The notes beneath the pieces were generated by a model. It was given only the letters and a program-made list of their open reading frames with translations. It made no database searches and was not told where the DNA came from. The position numbers and the translations under genes were made by a program. From contig NC_092602.1 in assembly GCF_047663525.1 (NCBI RefSeq), positions 7,065,501 through 7,129,500 of the forward strand: a stretch of DNA of 64,000 nt. The letters run 5' to 3'. The stretch is from Anas platyrhynchos (taxonomy: Eukaryota > Chordata > Aves > Anseriformes > Anatidae). Shown in pieces: positions 22,974-32,176 of this stretch (position 1 is its first letter; the number at the start of each line of letters is the position of its first letter).

Positions 22974-24868
22974 TCACTCCAGCCCCAGCTGGCTCTTCAG
23001 GCCCCGCAGCTGTGCCGCCGTGATGCTGCTGCCGCCGCAGACCACCAGCACCACGCTGCCCAGGGGGGACCCCAGGCGCCCCTCGCGCTGCAGCCGCTGC
23101 AGCCGCCCCGAGTAGAGCACGGCCAGCGCCGCCCCGCACGCCGGCTGCACCAGCATCCTCTCGTCATCTGTAGGGACAAGGACATCCTGAGAGCCTGGCC
23201 CCGTTGTTGGACACCCCCTTTGGTGTCCCCGTCCCCTGTTACTCACCCAGGAACTGCTCCACGGCGCGCACGGCCTCGGCATCCTCCACCACCTGGGAGA
23301 GGACCCGGCTCTCCTGCGCGCACTGCAGCGCCCGCGCCGACACCGTCTTCGCCCCCAGGCACTTGGCCACGCTGGGGAAATGGGGTCAGGGTGGCCCTGG
23401 GATGTGCCATCCCCTCGGGGACCCACCGTAGGGGTGGCAGAGCTGGGACCGGCCAGCTCACGACACCCACGGCCCAGTGCCACGTGCCGAGGACGCAGAG
23501 CCCCCCAGCACCTTCCAAGGGGGGGGTCCGTGGTGACGTTGGGGACCTCCTGCTGATGGAAAGGTGTCCCCAGAGCTCACCTGGTGATGTCGGGCAGGGT
23601 GACGAGGTGGCCGGCCTCCAGCGCCGCGTGGAAGCTGTGCGCCCCCCAGGTCTCGGCGGCGATGATGGGGACGTCGGGCCACCCCACCTGCTGCAGCCCG
23701 GCCACCACGCCGGCCAGCAGCCCCCCGCCGCCCACCGCCAGCACGATGGCATCAGGCTTGGCCTCCAGAGAGTCCTTCAGCTCCTGGACCAGGCTGGCGT
23801 GTCCCTGCCTGGGGGATTTTGGTGGCCGTGGGCACCCCAAACCCACCCGAACCTTGGGGACGGGGATGGGGGGTGTGGAGCTGAGCCCCAAAGGCACTCA
23901 CCACACCAAGGGGTGGTCGAAGGGGTGGACGCTGACCCAGCCGGGGGTGTCGGCCAGCTGCAGGGCTCTGCGGTTGGCTTCATCCCACACCTGGGGGGCA
24001 CAAGGCGGGCTCAGCGGGGCCGCATCCAGCCCTGGGGCCCCGGCGATGTGCCCCTTATCACCGTGGAGATACCCAAAACCCAATGCAGGAGGGAGCGTTT
24101 TTGGGGTCCGTGCTCATCCACAGGCACCGAGGTCCCCCCCCAAGCCCCAATTTGGGGGGTGGGCACCCTACCTTGCCGCAGACCTCCACCGTCGCCCCCA
24201 GCTCCTGCAGCCTGTGCACGGTGCCGGGGCCGGTGCTGCTGGGCACCACCACGGTGGCCGGCAGCCCCAGCTTCCTGGCTGCGTACGCCGCGGCCATGCC
24301 CGCGTTGCCCCCTGCCAAAAAAAACAGGGGGGGGCTTTCATTTGAGGGGTTCCACCCCCCCCCCCCGTGTGCCCCACTCCCCTCCTCCAGGGTCAGAGCT
24401 CCTCCAGCCCCCCAGGGTGATCCATGCAGGGGGGCGCATGGTTTCTCCCCCATGCGGCACCCCACTGGGAGCAACCCCAAAATTGGGGGAGAGTGGGGCA
24501 CGAGGATGAGGGGCTGGGAAGCAGGGGGTGTCCCCCATGCTCCCTCCCCCCCAAAAAAAATTACCTGAGGAGCACACGAAGTGCTGGCAGCCCTTCTTGG
24601 CAGCCTGGAAAACAGGAGGAAGAAGAGGAAAGGACAGAGCCATGTGTCCCCAAAACTGAGGACTGCACCGGGTGCCCCCATTACACCCCCCCACGGCCCC
24701 CCCCGCCACGCTCACCTCCTGGCAGAAGTGCCCGATGCCCCGGATCTTGAAGGAGCCGGTGGGCTGCACGTTCTCCAGCTTCATGTAGACCTTGGTCCCC
24801 GCCACACGGGACAGGGGCAGGCTCTCCAGGAGCGGGGACACGAGGTGGAAGGGCCTCTCGGCCTCCAT
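22974..24868 (-). CDS. SDSL: Serine dehydratase-like, PLP-dependent L-serine/L-threonine dehydratase (seven coding exons, 322 aa)
   Basis: Coding exons on the minus strand, 5' to 3': 24868-24716, 24604-24565, 24311-24172, 23990-23902, 23808-23581, 23371-23247 and 23167-22974 (TGA at 22976-22974). Phases close to 322 aa; human SDSL is about 329. The enzyme is a cytosolic fold-type II PLP enzyme that deaminates serine to pyruvate and threonine to 2-oxobutyrate. The Schiff-base lysine is K41 in GSFKIRG. The substrate loop is SSGGNAG (residues 63-69), the phosphate-binding glycine run is AVGGGGLLAG, and the C-terminal cofactor motif is VCGGSS. SDSL is preferred over SDS because of SSGGNAG (SDS has SSAGNAG), KVWDEANRRA, PFDHPLVWQGHASLVQELK and DDERMLV. 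The ATG at 24868 starts MEAERPFH and fits the family. It lies tail to tail with LHX5 and head to tail with PLBD2. It may be the only SDS/SDSL-family gene in this block. Confidence 0.93.
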
Positions 24869-26160
24869 GGCTGCGCTCTGACAGGTTTTGGGGTCACCGC
24901 TGGTGTCCCCAAACCCCCCCCAAAACCCACAGAAAGCAGCTGGGGATTGGGAGAACCGCAGGTGGGCTTGGTCCCCAGGGGTACCTGGTGCCCACGGAGT
25001 CTTGCCGTGTGTCCCCACGCCTCCTGCCCCGCTCCCAGAGCGACGTCTGGGGAGGGAAGGCGGCGAGGTGACGTCGGAGGGGCCGTGCCGGTGGCCGCAG
25101 GCCCCGTGCCAGCACGCCGAGCTCAGGCCTGGCCAGAAATGTGCTTCCCCAGCAGATTTCAGGACTCTGCCTCCTTCGGCTGATTGTGGCCAACTCCCTC
25201 CCCCCCCATAAAAAAAAACAAAAAAAAACAAAAAAAACAAGTAGCTGTGCCACGGTTTGTTGGCACCGCAGCCCCTCTCCCTTGGCAATTGGCACAAACA
25301 CCCAAAATTTTGGCAAGATCCTCCTGGTCCTTTGTCCTGGAGGAGGAGGAAGAGGAGGGTGAGGGTTGGAGGAAGGTCAGTGGGGCTCCCACCCCTCCAT
25401 TTCTCCACCCCACCAGCTGGAAGGCTTGGAGGTACCACCGGGGACACAGAGCAGGGACAGCCACGTCCCCATGGAGCTGTCGGTGGCAACGAGGGCTCAT
25501 GCCGTCAGTAGGCTTCAGAGTGAACAGCCCACACAGCGGGCACCTGACACCGAGCTGTGCCCCCCTCGCGACACCGGGGACTGGAAAAGGGGTGGTGACA
25601 GTGACACTTTGTGCTCACCCTCTCTGGGGGTGATGGGGGGGGGCCCAGCCTGGTCCGGGGAGGCCTCGGAACGGGGGCCAGGGCGGCCTCGGTGGGAACC
25701 TCGCTCCTTCAAAGCGCTGCCGAACGCCAGCTCATTAATCCCCCGGTAATGACCTTGTTATTCCTAACGAGCCGCGCTGCGGCGGAGAGGATCAAGGGGG
25801 CTGCAGTAAGAGGATTTCAGGATGTGGGTTTTGGGGCTGGGGGGGCAGACACAGGTGGCAGAGGAGGGGGAACAAAGGGGACAAGGACGGGCACCCCGTC
25901 CTGGGGGTGAGTGGTGCTCCCCGCTCCATCGCTGCTCTCCCCTTTAAGCTCTTGAGAACCAACTCCAGACACCCGAAATAACCCCAAGGGGTCAGCACCA
26001 GAGCACAGTATGGAGCAGAGGCAAGGAAACCCAGCCAGCCAGCACCCCGGAGACAGGAGCACCCCATTAACCACCTCCCTTTTTGCAGGAGAGGCCGTCA
26101 GTGTGAGCCCAACCCCGATACGAGGCACCAGAGAGTCTCGGCGCAGCACAAAGCACGGCT
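24869..26160. other. SDSL-PLBD2 intergenic region
   Basis: About 1.3 kb with SDSL promoter-side DNA next to 24869 and no recognisable exon on either strand. The mammalian SDS gene would lie here on the plus strand; none of its motifs (SFKIRG, SSAGNAG, VGGGGLL) is seen in any frame. Confidence 0.5.
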
Positions 26161-26178
26161 CCACCGCACGCAGACCAC

Positions 26179-26184
26179 TTTATT
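26179..26184 (-). terminator. PLBD2: PLBD2 polyadenylation signal
   Basis: AATAAA on the minus strand lies about 460 bases beyond the PLBD2 stop codon. It is the nearest canonical hexamer and sets a short 3' untranslated region of about 26,160-26,642. Confidence 0.6.
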
Positions 26185-26642
26185 TATCGAACCCAAACCC
26201 GGTCACTCACCTCCTCTTTTGCCACGGGGCTGTCCTGGTGCCTGCCCCAGCCTCCCAGCACCCCCCTTTATGGGAAGGGCCCCCCAGAGCGAGAGCAGCC
26301 CCCCCAGGGAAGCACCCCACGGGGCACAGCGCTCATTTTTGGGGTTGGGGACAGAGCCCTCTGATCCTGGGCACGGCGGCACAGCGGGGGCACAGCCCCA
26401 TACGCAGCGTGGGGCACCCCACGGGACGGCAATGAGCAGCGAGAGAAGCAGGGGGAGAAAAATATAGGGGACAGGGGACAGGGCAGAGCCGGTCCCCCCC
26501 CCATGCGCCCCCCAAAGCCAGCCCTAGTGAGAAGGAAGAGCCAGCAGCTGATGCGCCGCGGAGTTTGCCCCCCCAAAAAAAGGCTCTGGACAGACGGACG
26601 CGGATGGACGAGCGGCCACCACGTGCCGGGGTCGCTCTGGGC

Positions 26643-29600
26643 TCAGTCCCAGCGGACCTTGACGGGGGGGAACTTCCAGAGGTCGGGGTGCCCCATGTGC
26701 AGCAGGTGGCTGCAGGGGGACGTGCTCCAGCGGAAGGGGGGCACGTCGTCCCACGCCGGGCCGCTGGCGGCCACCAGCCCGAAGGTGGAGGCCATGCCGA
26801 AGGAGGTGACCTGGTGCCAGGAGGGAAAAAAGGAGAAATAAGAGGGTTGTGTGGGGTCCCGGGGGGGATTTGGGAGGGATAGGGGAGTCCCCACCTTCAT
26901 GTCGGTGCCGCCGTGGCAGCGCTGGCGCAGGGCGGCGAAGGGGTAGGTGCCGTTGGAGGGGTTGAGGTCGGAGCGGGCGGAGATGGCGTTCTCGGCGTTC
27001 TGGGGGGGGTCACAGCCCCGGCACCGTGACAGTGGGTCCTGCAGGTAGTTGTTGGACCTGGAAAGGGGGGGAAATTAAATAATTAGATCACTGAGAGCAC
27101 GGCCGCAAAGGCTGGGGGTCCGCGGGGAGGCGGAGGCGACACCCAGGAGGGGGTTTTTGGGGGCGGGGGGCAGCCCCCACCTCATCAGGCGGACCATGGA
27201 GTCCACGTCGTGGACCTGCGAGTGGTTCCTGCGGAAGATTTGGGCGCGCGGGTTCTTGTCGTAGGTGAACCAGTCGCCGTACTGCTTCACCAGCTCCAGG
27301 TTCCCGCTGGCGTTGAAGATCTCCTCGAAGTACCTGGGGGGTGGGGAGGCAGCGGGTGAGGGCGGCACCAACAGCCCCCCCTTTTTTATTATTAAATGGC
27401 ATCAGTGGGACACCGATCGGGGTGGAGACGAGCAGAGACGAGGCTGGAGGGAGCTTACGGCACATTGTAGCTGGCCCAGTATCCCTGCTGGTACAGCACC
27501 TCTGTCTTATCAGCCACCATCACCAAGCCCCTGCGGCAGGAGGAAGGACACCGGTCAGAGCAGAAGGCAAAATAAAAGGGGGACGGGAGGGACAGACCCA
27601 CCTGGGGGTCCCCACCCCATCCGGGGGCCGTCACCTGCATGCAGAGAGCCACCAGCTGTCACACCCGTGCCAGAAGGGCCACCGCAGTGGGAGGCAGCGT
27701 GCCACCGAGCCCGCGTTTCGCACCCAGGCCATCAAACAAATCCCACCTGGGCCACGCTGGGACAGCCCGCAGGCTGTACAGCCAGGATTTTAGGGCTCCG
27801 AGGGGCCAAGCTGGCTTTTGGGGAGGGCGAGGGGCACTCACGGGATCTGCTCCAGCACCGTCAGCACGCCTGGCTGGGGGCCAGCCTTCCCCGGGGAGAA
27901 GGCTTTGTAATCCACCACCATCCACTGGTTGTTGTACCTGCACGGGGAGGTGACCGCGTCCCTCGGGGTCACCCAGAGCGCGCCCCGGGGGTGTCCCCAT
28001 GGGGTGTCCCCCCTCCGTGCTCACGTGCCGCTGTTGAACTGGGTGAAGATGGTGGCCCACTCGGCGCCGCTGCGGGCCAGCCGGTTGGCCACGATGTTCC
28101 TCAGCCACTCCAGGACGCTGCCCTGCGGCCGCAGGTACTTCCAGAGCGCCGCGTTGCTGTTGCCGATGGTGGTCTCCAGAGCTACCTGCGGGGAGGGGAA
28201 GGGGAAACTGGGGGGTGAGCTGGGTTGGGGGGTGCCACCGGGGGGTCCCGCAGGAGCCAGGTGCCACCCACCAGCCCACTGCTCAGGATGTAGAAGTCGT
28301 CTCCGGAGAAGATGGTGCCGGGGTAGGAGGAAAACACTTGGATGCTCCCCGGGATCTGAGCAGAGCCTGGAGAGGGGGGCGAGAACGGGGTCGGGGGAGT
28401 CAGGATTTGGGGAGAAAGGGGGGAAAAGGTGTGCCCCCTCCCCATCCTGCCCACATACCACCAGGCGCCACGCGGAAGGGCAGCGTGTACTTCTTGACGA
28501 TGCGCAGCATGGTCTGGTAGGGGGCCCAGGTGTCGTGGGCCACCAGCAGGTCCCGCTGGCCCGGCAGCAGCTTGAGAAGCGCCGAGCAGGAGCCGGAGCC
28601 CAGCGGGCGCCGCGGGGCCGATCTGTTCAGGGCCTGCTCCAGGTCCTCCAGGTCCCCCCCCAGCTGCAGGAGGCTGCGGGGAGGCGAGGAGGCGGCGTGG
28701 GGCACCCCACGTGGGGAACCCAGCCCCAAGACGTCCCCCGGCAGCCCCCAGCCCCGATTTTTTGGGGGACAGAGCTCACAGGAAGCCAAAAGGCGACAGG
28801 GAGAGGCTGCCGGTGGGGAAGGCCACGCGCCCGTTGTAGCTGTCCTCCAGGCCCTTCAGCTGCAGCAGCGCCAGGCGCACCTGTGGGAACGAGGAAAAAT
28901 GAACCAAAACCCAACATTCTGCACCCAAACTGGTGGTGGGGACACCGAGGGGCACGGCCTCACCTGGTGCCAGTACTCGGGGTGCTGGCCGGACGCCATC
29001 TGCTCCTCCATCCAGGCCAGGTTGGCCTGCAGGTAGCCGCGGAGCTTCTCGCAGTAGGGGGTCTGGTAGCCGAAGGGCCCGCAGTAGCCCACCACCGTGT
29101 TCATCCAGTGCATGTAGATGAGCTGCGGGGCACGGCGCTGGCAGTGGGACGGGGACAGGGGGGTCCTGTCCACCGCCCCCCCCCCCCCCGCCACCACCGC
29201 CACCCCCCCGGTACCTGCTCGGTGACGGCGGCCTCGGCCAGCCCCGCGGCATAGGCCTGCAGGCTGTCATTGAACGAGGCGTTGGTGGCCAGCTCCAGGA
29301 AGGCCCAGCTGTGACAGCAGGGGGGGGATGGCTGGGAACGGTTCTCCCCGGGACCCCCCCGGTTCTCCCCGGGACCCCCCCAGTTCTCCCCAGGACCCCC
29401 CCAGTTCTCCTCCAGGTCCCTCCCAGTTCTCCCCAGGTCCCCCCTGTTCTCCACCAGTTCCCCCCAAGCTCTCCCCACGTCCCCCCAGTTCTCCCCCCTA
29501 TTCTGACCCAGTCCCCCCTGGTTCTCCTCCCCAGTATCCCCCCCAGCCCTCCCAGTCCTCTCCCTGGTTCTGCTCAGGATCCCCTTGCTTCACCCCCAGT

Positions 29601-30116
29601 TTCCCCCCAGCTCTCCCCAAGGTCCCCAAGTTTCCCTCCCCAGTTCTCCCCTGGGTCCCCCCACTTCTCCCCAGCCCCCCCAGTCCTCTGAGCCCCCCCA
29701 TTTCTCCCCATGTCCCACCCCACGTACCCCCTACCTCTCCCCCTTGACTCCCCCTATTCTGGGACTCCCTTACTCCCCCCAATTCCCCCCCAGCTCCCCC
29801 CTAGCTCCCTCCCATTCCCTCCCCAGCCCCCAATGCCTCCCAACGCCCCCCCCCCAGTTCTCCTGCTGCCCCCCAGCCCCCCCCCACCCCATCCCCACCC
29901 CACAGCCCGGCTGTGGTCGGTGAGCGCTGCCCAGGCGATGGCGTTGGGGTGGCGGCCGGGCAGGACCCGCAGCCGCCCGGAGCCGGGCTCCAGCAGCACG
30001 GAGGCGCCGCGGGCCGGGGGGGGCGGGACGGCGGCGGCGACCCCGACCCCAAACCCGACCCCAAGCCCGGGCAGGGCCAGGAGCAGCGCGGCCACCACCG
30101 CCCGCGGAGCCGCCAT
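26643..30116 (-). CDS. PLBD2: Phospholipase B domain containing 2, lysosomal (twelve coding exons, 564 aa)
   Basis: Coding exons on the minus strand, 5' to 3': 30116-29899, 29308-29215, 29122-28964, 28880-28780, 28673-28459, 28366-28272, 28185-28025, 27937-27842, 27530-27459, 27333-27181, 27057-26895 and 26810-26643 (TGA at 26645-26643). Phases close to 564 aa; human is 589, mostly because of a longer N-terminus. PLBD2 is a soluble lysosomal glycoprotein of the Ntn-hydrolase phospholipase B-like family; its substrate is not settled. Visible here: an Ala/Leu/Val-rich signal peptide (about residues 1-30), LIYMHWMN, FSSYPGTIFS, GDWFTYD, LGSGSCSAL with Cys220 as the expected autocleavage nucleophile, several N-glycosylation sequons (NAS, NDS, NRS, NHS, NGT) and the conserved ending DLWKFPPVKVRWD. 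The start has a strong context (GCCGCCATGG). The donor of intron 1 lies inside a GTGGGGTGGGG run; the second GT was chosen because it keeps phase and gives GWAFLEL. Confidence 0.95.
29330..29880. repeat. ~21-bp pyrimidine-rich minisatellite in PLBD2 intron 1
   Basis: Units of the form GGTTCTCCCCGGGACCCCCCC repeat from ~29,335 with growing decay to ~29,880. Because the unit is about a multiple of three, long apparent reading frames arise on both strands. It is intronic with respect to PLBD2. Confidence 0.75.
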
Positions 30117-30289
30117 GGCTGGGGGGGGGGGGCGTGGGTTTGGGGGTGGGTTTGGGGGTGGGGGGGGTCGGAGTGGGAGGGGTTTAGGGGAAGTGGGAGG
30201 GGTTTAGGGAAAAGGTGCGCCCCCTCTGGGGGGGCTCCGGGGGGGGTCGGGGGGGATGCGCCCTAAGGGAGGGCTGTGGGTGGTTGTGT

Positions 30290-30830
30290 TATATGGGCAG
30301 CCTGCCCTATAGGAACCCCGTGGGTACACATAGGAACCCCATGGGCACCCCGCAGGCACCCCAAAGGATCCCCTATGGCATGGCACCCCAGCCCTATAGG
30401 TGCCCTGTGGGCTCCTGCACCCCGTGGTACCCCTTTCCCATAGGCGCCCCTACCCCAAAAACACCCCTGCCCTATAGACAATGCCGTGGGCACCCTGCAG
30501 GCACCTCTGCCCCGTGGACACCCTAGGGGGACCCCTATCCATTGGCATCCCTACCCCATGGGCACCCCTACCCCACAGACACCCCATGGGCACCCCCGCC
30601 CTGTGTGACACCCTTACCCCATAGGCACCCCAGCCCCGTAGGCACCCCATGGGCACCCCACAGACACCCCTACCCCACGGGCACCCCATGCGGCACCCCT
30701 GCCCTATGGGAACCCCAGCCCCTTAGGCACCCCTATCCTATAGACACCCCATGGGCACCCTTACCCCATGACACCCCTACCCCATAGGCACCCCATGGGC
30801 ACCCCATAGCCACCCCTAACCCCCGGGGGG
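30290..30830. repeat. C-rich minisatellite (CCCCATGGGCACC-type units)
   Basis: Degenerate tandem units of about 12-24 bases built on CACCCC, CCATGGG and CCTACCCC (or CCCTATAGG). It fills half a kilobase between the PLBD2 and SLC8B1 promoters. The units spell apparent open frames on both strands, which are repeat artefacts. Confidence 0.8.
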
Positions 30831-31039
30831 GTGACAGGGGCGCAGCACCCCGGCCTTATGCAATCCCCGCCTGTTTACTGCTGCACCCAGCGGGCAAAGT
30901 CCCCGGGAGGCTCCTACCGGGGAGGGGGGGGCTGACACCCAAGCCTGACCCCCCTCAATATGGGGCACGGAGCCCCCAGCCCCTATCCCCGCTGTGTCCC
31001 CACGTCCCCCCCTCGTGTCCCCCCCCGTGCCCAAAGCTC

Positions 31040-31132
31040 CGCTGCGCCTTTAAGGGCGGATGGGGGCGGCCCCTTTAGGGCGGGGGGGGGGCAGCAGCCG
31101 CCCGCGCACAGCGCCGGGGCCGCGCCGGCACG
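31040..31132 (+). other. SLC8B1: Possible non-coding first exon of SLC8B1
   Basis: A CpG-rich stretch ends at a donor-like GTGGGT (31133). The next clear acceptor is the C-rich tract with AG a few bases before the SLC8B1 ATG at 32177. Together they suggest a 5' untranslated exon separated by a ~1-kb intron. There is no transcript support. Confidence 0.25.
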
Positions 31133-31434
31133 GTGGGTCCGGGGGGGGGGGTCCCGGGGGGGTCCCCTTGTCCCCATATCCCCATATCCCCATATCCCTA
31201 TATCCCCGTGTCCCCAACCCGTCCCCAGCCCCGACCCCATCGCGGCCCCATTGGGACCCCCCCCACCCCGGCTTGGGGTCCCCGGTCGCGGTGCAGGGGG
31301 GGGGGGCGGTGTGGGGGGGTCTCCCCGTGCCCCCCCCTTACCCCCGGGTCCCCCCGCAGGGAGCCGGGCACGGGGCTGGCGGCCTCCCCTCGCTCCTAGC
31401 CCTGTTCTGCGCCCTGTGCCTGGTTTTACCCCTA

Positions 31435-32060
31435 TTTTAACCCCAATATCCCCATTTTTACCCTTATATCCCTATTTTTTACCCCTATGTCCCTATTTTA
31501 ACCCCTAAATCCCTATTTCTTATCCCTATATTCCTGTTTTTATCCCTATTTCCCTGTTTTTGCCCCTCTACCCCTACTTTTATCCCTATCTTTTATCCCG
31601 GTACCCCTACTTCTATCCCTGTACCCCTATTCTTACCCCCATACCCTTACTTTTATCCCTATAGCCCTAATTTATCCCAATATTCCTGTTTTTTATCCCT
31701 AGCTTTTAGTCCTGTACCCCTACTTTTATCCCTGTACCCCTAGCCTTACCCCTATACCCTTACTTTTAAACCTATACCCCTATTTTTTATCCTTATCTCT
31801 TATCCCTGCACCGTTTTTATCCCTATACTCCTATTTTGTGTCCCTTTTATCCCTATAACCCTACTTTTATTCCTATAACCCTCCTTTTATCGATATATCC
31901 CTATTTTATCCCTATATTTCTATTTTTATCCCTTTTGACCCTACACCCCTACTTGTATCCCTATACCCCAACTCTTATCCCTATACCCCTACTTTTTTTC
32001 CCCTATATTCCTATTTTTTACCCCTACTTTCACCCCTATACCCCAATTCTAACCCCTATA
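31435..32060. repeat. CCCTA/TTTTA-rich degenerate tandem array
   Basis: Irregular units such as CCCTATTTTTAT and CCCTACTTTTATC run for ~0.6 kb on the plus strand. CCCTA is frequent, but the exact telomeric hexamer CCCTAA is rare. The array occupies the inferred first intron or promoter of SLC8B1. Confidence 0.8.
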
Positions 32061-32176
32061 CCCACTTCTCCCATCCCCACCTCCCCCCATGGCCCCCCCA
32101 CACCCCGCTCAGCCCCTGCCCCCCCTCCCCAAGCCCTAGGTGCCCCCACCCTCTCCCCCCAGCCCCATAGGGTGCC

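Larger units (their letters stand above)
30117..32176. promoter_or_regulatory. PLBD2 / SLC8B1 divergent intergenic region with candidate shared promoter
   Basis: The start codons of PLBD2 (-) and SLC8B1 (+) face away from each other across 2.06 kb. GC/CpG-rich DNA immediately upstream of PLBD2 (30,117-30,290) and again at ~31,020-31,290 could each hold a promoter. Between them is a minisatellite, and the SLC8B1-proximal part is a CCCTA-rich array. Bidirectional promoter use is inferred from orientation. Confidence 0.4.

Noticed and set aside
22902-24509. 535-codon plus-strand frame
   Set aside because: Antisense to SDSL exons; the minus strand carries the conserved PLP-enzyme motifs with correct splice sites.
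27265-29254. Long plus-strand frames (317 and 441 codons)
   Set aside because: Antisense shadows of PLBD2 exons in GC-rich DNA.
30290-32060. CRISPR-like spaced repeats
   Set aside because: Degenerate minisatellites in a vertebrate genome, with no uniform repeat/spacer pattern and no cas genes.
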